Source of the DNA: Planctomycetaceae bacterium UBA6163
GTDB taxonomy: Bacteria; Planctomycetota; Planctomycetia; Pirellulales; Pirellulaceae
NCBI GenBank assembly: GCA_002428205.1
Contig: DIUH01000081.1
Span: 1 to 7,857 of the forward strand
Length of the DNA stretch: 7,857 nucleotides
Reading direction: 5' to 3'
This document shows, one piece after another, positions 1 to 6,640 of the stretch (position 1 is its first letter; every line of letters starts with the position of its first letter). The notes below the pieces were generated by a model. It did no database searches and was not told the DNA's origin. It was given only the letters and a program-made list of their open reading frames with translations. The position numbers were made by a program, and so were the translations under genes.

Positions 1-400
<400 letters not shown>

Positions 401-635
401 GCATTGCAAAGCATCGTCCCTAACGCGCCGCGAGACAACCCACCCCGAAACAAATGGGACAACCCCATTCAGATTGACCTGGCGATTATTTTTCCAAGCA
501 CGTTAGCAAGCGGCATCCGTTGCAAAGACGTCCAGCGGCCTGCAGACTGAAGACCGCAGACTGATAGTGCTGGCCTGAAGCGAAATACCAACCGTCTTGC
601 AATCAGCACCTATCATGAATTTGGTTTGTGAAAAA
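401..635. other. divergent intergenic region between rnpB and the helicase gene
   Basis: No convincing gene is present; open frames that extend in from the rnpB side are shadows of the RNA gene. Two minor structures are visible. One is a 6-bp inverted repeat, AATGGG (453-458) and CCCATT (464-469), with a 5-base loop. The other is a 9-base direct repeat, GCAGACTGA, at 542-550 and 556-564. Neither has a recognisable function. The region should hold the upstream controls of both flanking genes. Confidence 0.5.
410..438 (-). promoter_or_regulatory. weak candidate promoter for rnpB
   Basis: On the minus strand TTGTCT (433-438) and GATGCT (410-415) are separated by 17 bases. The implied transcription start, near 403, matches the RNA 5' end predicted from the P1/P2 helices. 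The hexamers match consensus poorly (4/6 and 3/6), so the call rests mainly on position. Confidence 0.5.
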
Positions 636-644
636 TGTTATAAT
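636..644 (+). promoter_or_regulatory. extended -10 promoter of the helicase gene
   Basis: The sequence TGTTATAAT is a perfect extended -10 element (TGnTATAAT). Transcription would start near 651, leaving a leader of roughly 38 bases before the chosen ATG. No good -35 hexamer lies at the usual distance, which is common for extended -10 promoters. Confidence 0.5.
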
Positions 645-676
645 CCGCCACCTCCGGCCGGGTGCAAGACATAATC

Positions 677-680
677 AGGG
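677..680 (+). promoter_or_regulatory. ribosome binding site supporting the ATG at 689
   Basis: AGGG lies 8 bases before the ATG at 689. The alternative in-frame GTG at 662 would sit only about 11 bases from the predicted transcript start and has no visible Shine-Dalgarno sequence. This favours the ATG. Confidence 0.5.
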
Positions 681-688
681 TATACCTA

Positions 689-3130
689 ATGACCTTACAA
701 ACCAATCCGCAATTGGAACTTGCGTGCGATTACGTCCGTGAAACATCGACGAATGTATTCTTGACTGGCAAAGCGGGCAGCGGAAAGACAACTTTCTTAC
801 GCCAAATTAAGGCCGAAGGTGGCAAGCGGATGGCGATCGTTGCGCCGACCGGTGTCGCTGCGATCAATGCCGGTGGCATGACAATCCATTCCCTATTTCA
901 GCTACCTTTCGGACTACACGTTCCCGATGGCCACCGCCGCGAGGAGCCGCGAAAGTTCTCGCGGCAGAAATTGAATCTGATCCGCAGCCTCGATCTTTTG
1001 GTGATCGACGAAATCAGCATGGTCCGAGCCGACTTACTGGATGCGGTCGATGATGCGATGCGTCGGTTTCGTAATGATGATCGCCCATTCGGAAACGTTC
1101 AATTGTTGATGATCGGCGATTTGCATCAACTGCCACCGGTGGTCAAGCAAGAGGATTGGGAAACGCTGTGCCGCTATTATGAAACTCCCTATTTCTTTGG
1201 CAGCGTGGCATTAAAAAAGACTGATTATGTTTCCATCGAACTCAAACACATCTACCGCCAATCCGATGCGACGTTTATCGATTTGTTAAACAAGGTACGT
1301 GACAATCGGCTCGATGAAGCCACGCTGCAGACGCTCAATGGTCGATATATACCAAACTTTAGGCCACCACCCAATGAATCCTACATCACGCTGACGGCGA
1401 CCAATGCCGTGTCGCTAGAAATCAACACGCGAAACCTAGCCCAATTGCCCGGGAAATCACATTGTTTTGCGGCGACGATCGTCGGCGATTTTCCCACTAG
1501 CTCATTTCCGACCGAGCAGAAACTTGAGTTCAAACGTGGGGCTCAGGTGATGTTCATCAAGAACGATTTGCAACCCGAAAAACGTTACTACAACGGCAAG
1601 ATCGGTAAAATTGTTGGCATTACCGACGAAGCTATTTTTGTTCGCTGCCAAGACGATACGCACGATATCCGCGTCATGCCCGACGAATGGGAAAACGTCA
1701 AATACGCGTTAAATGAAACGACTAAGCAAATCGAAGAACAGGTGCTGGGGAAATTTATCCAATATCCGCTGAAGTTGGCTTGGGCGATTACGATCCACAA
1801 GAGCCAAGGGTTGACTTTCGAGCGCGCGATCATTGATGCCCAGGCCGCCTTTGCCCACGGTCAAGTGTATGTTGCTCTGAGCCGCTGTAAGAGCTTTGAA
1901 GGGATCGTGTTGCGATCAAGGATCGATTACTCGAGCGTTAAGACGGACCCGGTGGTCAAACACTATACCGCCGAAGCCGAACGCAACTCGCCGTCAGCGA
2001 CTCAGGTACACCAGGCCAAGCGCCAGTACCAACAATGCCTCATCTCAGACCTGTTCAGTTTTCAATCGATTGAACAGAATCTAAGTCGATTGCGAAAGAC
2101 TTATCATGAGAACCAAAGCCAGTTGACCGCCGAGGCCGGTCAACAAGTCAGCGCCCTGGCGAGACAGGCACACGAAGAACTCACATCGATCGCTGATAAG
2201 TTTCGTCCGCAACTGCTCGCATACTTTGAGCAAGAAGGGCTGCCGGAATCCAATCCGATCCTCCGCCCGCGAATCATCAAGGCGGCCGGCTACTTTACCG
2301 AGAAACTTGCCGGTCTGATGCAAGCCGCCGATGCGATCCCTAAACTGACTGATAACCAGTCCGTGCGAATGTCGGTGCACTCGCAATTTGAACAACTGCA
2401 AAAGCAATTGTTCCTTAAACAGGCCAGCTTTGCGGCTTGCCGCGAAGGTTTTTCCACTGTGGCTTATAAGCGAGCCCAATTCGATGCCGAGTTGGATTTC
2501 GCGCGAAGGCTCACCCTTGGATCGGACACAGAAACAGTCCCCGAAGGGGTACCGCATCCTGACCTGTATGCCCAACTGCTGCGGTATCGGCAAAGCATGG
2601 CTGATAAACAGGGGGTATCACAACGGGCGGTGTTGACCAGCGATTCGCTTCGACAATTGGTAGTCGACTTGCCGACGACACGTCATGCTATAAGTAAGAT
2701 TCGAGGTATCGCTCGTAAACGTTTGGAACGTTACGGCAAAGACATTGAATCCATTATCCGGCAATATTGCCAGGCGAATCAGATTCCGTCGGACCAGACG
2801 CCCGATGGAAAACAATCGTCGGCTGAGTCTAGTTCCGCCACCAAACAAATCAGTTTGACAATGTTCCAGGCGGGAAAGTCGGTCGACCAGATTGCCGAGG
2901 AACGGGGACTTTCCTCAAGCACGATTCAGGGTCACTTGGCACACTACGTTCAAGCGAACCAACTGGACATTCATCGCGTGTTGTCAAAAAATAAGGTGGA
3001 AGAGATCAGGCAATTTTTCTCTACTAATCCGAACGCGACATTGTCCGAGGCGAAGACTCATTTCGGATCTAAGTTTGACTATGGCGAACTGCGAATTGCG
3101 ATCGGCTACCTTCGCGACCGCCAAGACTAA
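689..3130 (+). CDS. PIF1/RecD-like DNA helicase with C-terminal HRDC and helix-turn-helix domains
   Basis: A predicted ATP-driven superfamily 1 helicase of 813 residues, probably acting on DNA in repair or replication-fork maintenance. Visible motifs, numbered from the ATG at 689, are: Walker A GKAGSGKT (27-34); the APTGVAA motif Ia (52-58) followed by a TIHSLF block; Walker B with D107-E108 in VIDEISM; GDLHQLPPV (143-151); and, in the second RecA-like domain, TIHKSQGLTF (368-377) and VALSRC with motif VI Arg399. A long helical linker follows at about 430-615. An HRDC nucleic-acid-binding domain spans about 626-694 and includes RKRLERYG. The last 90 residues or so (about 720-813) look like a helix-turn-helix region (QIAEERGLSSSTIQGHL). 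To my knowledge the same architecture is common in Bacteroidetes helicases annotated as HTH-domain proteins. An in-frame GTG at 662 would add 9 residues. The biological substrate is unknown. Confidence 0.5.
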   Translation: MTLQTNPQLELACDYVRETSTNVFLTGKAGSGKTTFLRQIKAEGGKRMAIVAPTGVAAINAGGMTIHSLFQLPFGLHVPDGHRREEPRKFSRQKLNLIRSLDLLVIDEISMVRADLLDAVDDAMRRFRNDDRPFGNVQLLMIGDLHQLPPVVKQEDWETLCRYYETPYFFGSVALKKTDYVSIELKHIYRQSDATFIDLLNKVRDNRLDEATLQTLNGRYIPNFRPPPNESYITLTATNAVSLEINTRNLAQLPGKSHCFAATIVGDFPTSSFPTEQKLEFKRGAQVMFIKNDLQPEKRYYNGKIGKIVGITDEAIFVRCQDDTHDIRVMPDEWENVKYALNETTKQIEEQVLGKFIQYPLKLAWAITIHKSQGLTFERAIIDAQAAFAHGQVYVALSRCKSFEGIVLRSRIDYSSVKTDPVVKHYTAEAERNSPSATQVHQAKRQYQQCLISDLFSFQSIEQNLSRLRKTYHENQSQLTAEAGQQVSALARQAHEELTSIADKFRPQLLAYFEQEGLPESNPILRPRIIKAAGYFTEKLAGLMQAADAIPKLTDNQSVRMSVHSQFEQLQKQLFLKQASFAACREGFSTVAYKRAQFDAELDFARRLTLGSDTETVPEGVPHPDLYAQLLRYRQSMADKQGVSQRAVLTSDSLRQLVVDLPTTRHAISKIRGIARKRLERYGKDIESIIRQYCQANQIPSDQTPDGKQSSAESSSATKQISLTMFQAGKSVDQIAEERGLSSSTIQGHLAHYVQANQLDIHRVLSKNKVEEIRQFFSTNPNATLSEAKTHFGSKFDYGELRIAIGYLRDRQD

Positions 3131-3220
3131 ACCCCGTTTTTGATGCCGATGTCAGAAGTTCGAGACACAAAACTTGCCCGCAACTGATGCCAAAGCGGCT
3201 AGTGTTTTACGGAAAAGCTT

Positions 3221-3721
3221 TTAACCAGCCCGCAATTTGCGACGAACATCGGCGATGATTTCTCGTGGCACAAACTTGGCTAAGTGTTCATCGTTGTCGC
3301 TCATCACCGCGATCTGCTTCAATAGCGAACTGCTGATGTGCACGAATTGCTCGTCAGCCATCAGAAAGACCGTTTCGATTCCGTGATCGAGCTGACGATT
3401 GGCCATCATCATCGTGAACTCGCCGGCGATGTCGGTCAGCGGACGGATCCCGCGAACCATCACGCTGGCGCCGACCTGTCGGACAAAGTCGACCGCTAAA
3501 CCGTCGAACGTGGCAACTTCGACGCCTTCCATATCAGCCGTCAATCGTTCCACCAAAGCGACGCGTTGATCGGGATCAAACAAGGGTGATTTGTCTTTGT
3601 TGATGCCGATGCCCACAACAATGTGAGCGAACAGACGGTTGGCCCGACGAATAATGTCGAGGTGTCCCAACGTGATCGGATCAAACGATCCGGTGTAGAC
3701 CGCTTTGACGGGATAAGGCAT
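3221..3721 (-). CDS. coaD: phosphopantetheine adenylyltransferase
   Basis: Catalyses the penultimate step of coenzyme A synthesis, transferring AMP from ATP to 4'-phosphopantetheine to give dephospho-CoA in the cytoplasm. At 166 residues it is the normal full length for bacterial CoaD. The nucleotidyltransferase signature TGSFDPITLGH is at residues 10-20, with His20 as the ATP-binding histidine. Lys44 lies at the position of the family's substrate-binding lysine. VRGIRPLTD (89-97) contains the conserved Arg-Gly, and ISSSLLK (129-135) is the family's C-terminal signature. The start is the only ATG before the signature; no Shine-Dalgarno sequence is obvious. The gene begins 39 bp after the stop of the class V aminotransferase on the same strand, so cotranscription is likely. 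It converges on the helicase gene across about 90 bp in which no intrinsic terminator is visible. Identification is very secure. Confidence 0.5.
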   Translation of the reverse strand: MPYPVKAVYTGSFDPITLGHLDIIRRANRLFAHIVVGIGINKDKSPLFDPDQRVALVERLTADMEGVEVATFDGLAVDFVRQVGASVMVRGIRPLTDIAGEFTMMMANRQLDHGIETVFLMADEQFVHISSSLLKQIAVMSDNDEHLAKFVPREIIADVRRKLRAG

Positions 3722-3760
3722 GAGAAGGTGTTGGCAAGTGGTTTTTGACGAATCAGGGTG

Positions 3761-5017
3761 TTAGTCGCTGTCGCGATTCTTCGTCGCTAGGGTTTGGACA
3801 ACTTCCACCAAACGATCGATGTCCGATTCGTTGTTATAGGCGTGAATACTAGCTCTGACACCAATACCGCGACAGCTAACGGCGACTCGGTTTTCGGCGG
3901 CATGTTTGCGAATCGTGTTTGGCACGATTCCGGGCAACGAAAACGTGACAATCCCGCTGCGATGATCACGCGACGAAGCAACAGCGGTAATCGCCCCCGC
4001 TTCTCGCAGTTTTTTGTCCAGCGTAGTGGCCAAGTCGAGCACTCGATCGGCAATCGCCCAGGGGCCATGGACGGCGGCGACTTGGCGGAACAGCGACAAA
4101 CTTTGCCGCAAGGCTCGCATGCCGACCATATTGTGCGAACCGATTTCGAATCGCGACGCATCGGGTTTGAGGTCCCAGTGGGCTTGGCCAAAGTGGTGTG
4201 CGGCGCGGACGCTGTTCCAGCCGACCGGAACACAGGCCAACAGTTCCAAATGCTGCTTGCGAATGAACGCGACGCCCGCACCTTCGGGGCCGAGCAACCA
4301 TTTGTGGCCATCGGCGGCCAGGAAATCGACCGGCGTTTGCTGCAGATCGAGCGGAAAAATACCTAGCCCCTGAATCGCGTCGAGAAAAAATAACGCACCG
4401 GCCTCGTGAGCCGCTGCGACGCACGCTGGTAAGTCGATCCGAAAACCGCTGGCATAACCCACCCAGCTGGCCGCAACGATGCGAGTACGATCGTCGATCG
4501 CATTTCGCAGCGCCCCGACATCTATCTGGCCATCGGCACCGGTATCGACGATCCGCAACTCCACACCGTGCCGCTTTTGATTCTGCCAGGGAAAAACGTT
4601 CGAGGGAAACTCGCCACCGGGAATCACGATATTGTCGCCCGGTTGCCATGGCAGCCCTTCAGCGACGACGTTGATTCCGAATGAGGTGTTAGGAATCAGC
4701 GCGATTTCGGTGGTATCACAGTTCAGCAGGTCGGCAAAATCGCCTCGCAATCCGTCAACTTCCGCAGCCCACTGTGGCCAAACCGTGTCGCCTTGTTGCG
4801 AAGCTTCGGCGGCAAAATCGACCATCGCTCTGGCCCCCCCAGCGGTCAGCGGAGCGACGGCAGCATGGTCCAGGTAGGCCCAGTTTTGCGTCACCGGCAT
4901 TTGCGATCGCCACCATTGCCAAGGCTCAGCAGCGATTTTCGCTGACGGTTCGTGCGAAAGCGACGAAGCGCTTGGGTCAAACCCAGTGGAAGCGGTCAAT
5001 GACATCGAACGATTCAT
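3761..5017 (-). CDS. class V aminotransferase / cysteine desulfurase-like PLP enzyme
   Basis: A fold-type I pyridoxal-phosphate enzyme of 418 residues, in the group that includes cysteine desulfurases, isopenicillin-N epimerase and kynureninase-like proteins; the exact substrate cannot be told. Numbered from the ATG at 5017, the N-terminal YLDHAAVAP block begins at residue 48. Asp213 and Gln216 in LDAIQGLG contact the cofactor, and Lys239 in ADGHKWLLGPEG is the Schiff-base lysine. RASIHAYN at 388-395 supplies the substrate-carboxylate arginine. The extended Cys-containing lobe typical of SufS is absent. A Cys occurs instead at 382, just before the Arg block, and it is not clear that it is catalytic. 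The first 30 or so residues are variable and Ser/Ala-rich. Other in-frame starts are a TTG at 5053 and an ATG at 5005; none has a clear ribosome binding site. It probably shares a transcript with coaD. Confidence 0.5.
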   Translation of the reverse strand: MNRSMSLTASTGFDPSASSLSHEPSAKIAAEPWQWWRSQMPVTQNWAYLDHAAVAPLTAGGARAMVDFAAEASQQGDTVWPQWAAEVDGLRGDFADLLNCDTTEIALIPNTSFGINVVAEGLPWQPGDNIVIPGGEFPSNVFPWQNQKRHGVELRIVDTGADGQIDVGALRNAIDDRTRIVAASWVGYASGFRIDLPACVAAAHEAGALFFLDAIQGLGIFPLDLQQTPVDFLAADGHKWLLGPEGAGVAFIRKQHLELLACVPVGWNSVRAAHHFGQAHWDLKPDASRFEIGSHNMVGMRALRQSLSLFRQVAAVHGPWAIADRVLDLATTLDKKLREAGAITAVASSRDHRSGIVTFSLPGIVPNTIRKHAAENRVAVSCRGIGVRASIHAYNNESDIDRLVEVVQTLATKNRDSD

Positions 5018-5154
5018 GTTTGGAGGGTACTGACGCCGGCCAGCAAGGGGCAAATGTGAAGGAAAAGTGAATCACCAGAGAGCAATCAACCGACAGAATC
5101 GGAAAAAATCATCATTTTACCCAAACTAGCCAACTTTCCATGGTGCCCTGGTGG
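5018..5154. other. divergent intergenic region upstream of the aminotransferase and the small membrane protein
   Basis: This region separates the minus-strand aminotransferase from the plus-strand small membrane protein. It includes an A-rich stretch around 5101-5117. A TAAAAT lies on the minus strand near 5115, but no acceptable -35 partner was found, so no promoter for the aminotransferase is called. Confidence 0.5.
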
Positions 5155-5182
5155 TTAACATTGCGGACCGGGTAACTATACT
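5155..5182 (+). promoter_or_regulatory. sigma-70-like promoter of the small membrane protein gene
   Basis: TTAACA (5155-5160) and TATACT (5177-5182) are separated by 16 bases, and each matches 5 of 6 consensus positions. The predicted transcript starts near 5189, about 58 bases upstream of the ATG at 5247. Confidence 0.5.
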
Positions 5183-5235
5183 GCGGCTCATCGTTGCGTC
5201 AGCTCGTCACTTTACCACCCGGATGATCATACCCC

Positions 5236-5240
5236 GAGGT
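5236..5240 (+). promoter_or_regulatory. ribosome binding site of the small membrane protein gene
   Basis: GAGGT lies 6 bases before the ATG at 5247. It is only 2 bases from the out-of-frame ATG at 5243, which is too close to serve it. The site therefore selects the 5247 frame over the overlapping one. Confidence 0.5.
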
Positions 5241-5246
5241 CCATGA

Positions 5247-5453
5247 ATGCCCAAGGCTCTCAGCCTGATCAGCTTGGTATTAGCGGTAGTGATCGTCGTC
5301 TTGTTTTTGACCGACGCGGCTATGGGTCTGCTCGGGATGGAGCAGTCCGCACCGCTACGAGGAGCGAGTCTGATGATGGACATCATCTTCGTGATCGCAG
5401 GCGGCATACTCATTTTCATGAGCTGGTCGACGTTCCGCGAACTTCGCCGATAA
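5247..5453 (+). CDS. small protein with two membrane segments
   Basis: A 68-residue hydrophobic protein that I do not recognise as a named family. Residues about 5-28 (LSLISLVLAVVIVVLFL and following) and 41-60 (including DIIFVIAGGILIFMSW) form two probable transmembrane helices. A short polar loop of about a dozen residues joins them, and the protein ends in the basic tail RELRR. The positive residues at both ends (PK near the N-terminus, RELRR at the C-terminus) suggest that both termini are cytoplasmic. Support for a real gene comes from a good promoter (5155-5182), a well-spaced Shine-Dalgarno site and the coherent hydrophobic pattern. It appears monocistronic, and its 3' end faces the HNH gene across 79 bp. 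Similar tiny two-helix proteins are common as unassigned genes in planctomycetes. No function is proposed. Confidence 0.5.
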   Translation: MPKALSLISLVLAVVIVVLFLTDAAMGLLGMEQSAPLRGASLMMDIIFVIAGGILIFMSWSTFRELRR

Positions 5454-5500
5454 TCGCGACGGCGCCGATTCGCGGATCACGATTCGCATACACCCGGAAA

Positions 5501-5524
5501 ATACGGATGTAGATACGGATGTCT
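5501..5524. repeat. two-copy 12-bp tandem repeat
   Basis: ATACGGATGT occurs at 5501-5510 and again at 5513-5522, giving a 12-base period with only the last base of the unit differing. It lies in the convergent gap between the small membrane protein and the HNH gene. A second short direct repeat, GATTCGC, flanks a 7-base spacer nearby (about 5467-5487). Function unknown; this may be simple slippage. Confidence 0.5.
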
Positions 5525-5532
5525 TGTCCGGA

Positions 5533-6150
5533 TCAGCCGCTTGAGGCGCTGGCCGATAGGAACGTTTTCCACGATTCGTAGCGTGGATCGGTGATCGAAT
5601 CGGCAAGCAGCGGATTGAATCGCGGTTTGGCCGGTCGGGTCATCAGCGTCATTCGCGCCTGTTGCGGGGTGCGTCCCCCTTTGCGACTGTTGCAACGCAG
5701 GCAGCAGCAGACGATGTTTTCCCAAGTGGTTTGTCCGCCGTGGCTGCGTGGGATCACGTGATCGAGACTCAGCTTGTTAGTCGGCGGTTTCTGGCCACAG
5801 TACTGGCATTGGTGGTTATCGCGGGCGAACAGATTCTTGCGATTGAACCGTACGGTTTGTGCGGGCATCCGTTCGAACCGAGTTAGTCGGCAGATGCGTG
5901 GCACGCGTAGTTCATAGCTGATCGCCTGCAGGTAATCTTCGTCGGGTTGTTTTTCGAGTGCCGATAGTTGGCTCAATTCGACCCAGCTTTCGAAGTCATA
6001 GCTGACGAATTGGTCCTGTTCCATCACGATGACTTCGGCACACTGGCGATACAGCAGCGTCATCGCCCGGCGAACATTGACCACACGAATGGCCATGTAA
6101 AAACGATTGAGAACCAACACGTTGGTTTCGAGAATAGAACTGCCGGGCAT
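5533..6150 (-). CDS. HNH endonuclease family protein
   Basis: A 205-residue protein with a C-terminal HNH nuclease fold, expected to cut or nick nucleic acid using a metal ion. The N-terminal part (about 9-45, including VLVLNRFYMAIRVVNVRRA) matches the leader region commonly seen in stand-alone bacterial HNH proteins. The HNH core spans about 113-165. It has zinc-type pairs C115-x2-C118 and C150-x2-C153, the DHVIPRSHGG motif with Asp130-His131, Asn145 in WENIV, and Asn154 followed by SRKGG. All key residues look intact. The start is supported by AAGGA on the minus strand (6160-6164), 9 bases before the ATG. No methyltransferase, restriction subunit, intron or phage gene is adjacent. A housekeeping or repair role is therefore as likely as defence, and the substrate is unknown. 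Confidence 0.5.
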   Translation of the reverse strand: MPGSSILETNVLVLNRFYMAIRVVNVRRAMTLLYRQCAEVIVMEQDQFVSYDFESWVELSQLSALEKQPDEDYLQAISYELRVPRICRLTRFERMPAQTVRFNRKNLFARDNHQCQYCGQKPPTNKLSLDHVIPRSHGGQTTWENIVCCCLRCNSRKGGRTPQQARMTLMTRPAKPRFNPLLADSITDPRYESWKTFLSASASSG

Positions 6151-6159
6151 CGTAACGCA

Positions 6160-6164
6160 TCCTT
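6160..6164 (-). promoter_or_regulatory. ribosome binding site of the HNH gene
   Basis: Read on the minus strand, AAGGA lies 9 bases upstream of the ATG at 6150. It is one of the clearer Shine-Dalgarno sites in the window and fixes the start of the HNH gene. Confidence 0.5.
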
Positions 6165-6444
6165 CAGCGGGTGAAGTCGCCCCGAACTCAGTTTCGACTG
6201 AACTTGTTAGTCGAGGCGGCGGATAAACGGACGTGATGAAGACAGATCGGTGTCGGGCCTTATTCTAACCAGGGAACCGTGCTCTATGGCAAACCGACAG
6301 CGGCGGATATTCATCAAAACTGTCAATAAACTTCAACAACTTGCCAGACTCACAAACATCGGTCTGCATCCTCTAGTCCGCAAAAACGGATCAGAAAACA
6401 CACCGATGTCCGTTGCGAATTATGTCCGGATTGTCGACTTTGGG

Positions 6445-6474
6445 TTGTCACTGACGATCGCAGCTCATTACGAT
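6445..6474 (+). promoter_or_regulatory. candidate promoter of the CxxC protein gene
   Basis: TTGTCA (6445-6450, 5 of 6 consensus) and TACGAT (6469-6474, 4 of 6) are separated by 18 bases. Transcription would begin near 6481, giving a leader of about 160 bases before the ATG at 6641. The match is moderate only. Confidence 0.5.
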
Positions 6475-6486
6475 AAAGGTGTGATC

Positions 6487-6608
6487 CGGGTTTTCACCCG
6501 CGTCTTGGACGCATGTCGTCGCGTTGGTGTTCGCGGCTATGGCGAATCAGATGCTCGCAATCCGTGATCGCAACGAAAGATTGTCCGGTGGGCCCGCAGC
6601 TGCTGCGG
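6487..6608 (+). other. cluster of four small hairpins in the presumed leader of the CxxC gene
   Basis: Perfect short stems read directly from the sequence are: CGGGT/ACCCG (6487-6500, 4-base loop); GCGTC/GACGC (6500-6512, 3-base loop, sharing base 6500 with the first stem); TTCGC/GCGAA (6530-6546, 7-base loop); and CCGCAG/CTGCGG (6594-6608, 3-base loop). The last ends 32 bases before the start codon. No known riboswitch class is recognised. GC-rich sequence yields such stems by chance fairly often. Confidence 0.5.
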
Positions 6609-6628
6609 CTACCGATCCTGTTCTCGCT

Positions 6629-6632
6629 AGGG
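6629..6632 (+). promoter_or_regulatory. ribosome binding site deciding the start at 6641
   Basis: AGGG lies 8 bases before the ATG at 6641. The earlier in-frame starts, GTG 6524 and ATG 6539, have no comparable site. This supports the 142-residue form, whose first CxxC begins at residue 6. Confidence 0.5.
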
Positions 6633-6640
6633 CTGATCGA

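Larger units (their letters stand above)
6165..6640. other. long intergenic stretch between the HNH gene and the CxxC protein gene
   Basis: About 475 bases without a convincing gene. A plus-strand frame from 6250 to 6567 stays open for 105 codons. It begins with GTG, has no visible ribosome site, and encodes a basic, featureless product, so it is not called. The frame of the downstream CxxC gene is open back to at least a GTG at 6524. A small hairpin with arms TCAGT (6188-6192) and ACTGA (6197-6201) lies in the HNH leader. Several compact hairpins lie between 6487 and 6608 and are listed separately. Confidence 0.5.

Noticed and set aside
2081..2593. 170-codon minus-strand open frame inside the helicase gene
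   Set aside because: It lies wholly antisense to the linker and HRDC-proximal part of a strongly supported gene and has no recognisable motif.
3213..3222. AAAAGCTTTT palindrome at the coaD stop, considered as a terminator
   Set aside because: It has no loop, a weak A/T stem and no following T-run, so it is unlikely to terminate transcription.
3794..4366. 190-codon plus-strand open frame opposite the aminotransferase
   Set aside because: Antisense shadow of a well-supported enzyme; no start signal or domain.
3966..4649. 227-codon minus-strand open frame inside the aminotransferase gene
   Set aside because: Out-of-frame shadow; the overlapping frame carries the intact PLP lysine, cofactor residues and substrate Arg.
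5243..5512. 89-codon frame starting 4 bases before the small membrane protein
   Set aside because: Its ATG is too close to the GAGGT site and the product is polar and featureless, while the overlapping frame gives two clean membrane helices.
5501..5524. Tandem repeat considered as a CRISPR or phage attachment remnant
   Set aside because: Only two 12-base units without spacers, and no cas, integrase or tRNA gene nearby.
6250..6567. 105-codon plus-strand frame upstream of the CxxC gene
   Set aside because: GTG start without a ribosome site, a basic product with no motif, and overlap with the candidate promoter and hairpins; chance is the simpler explanation.
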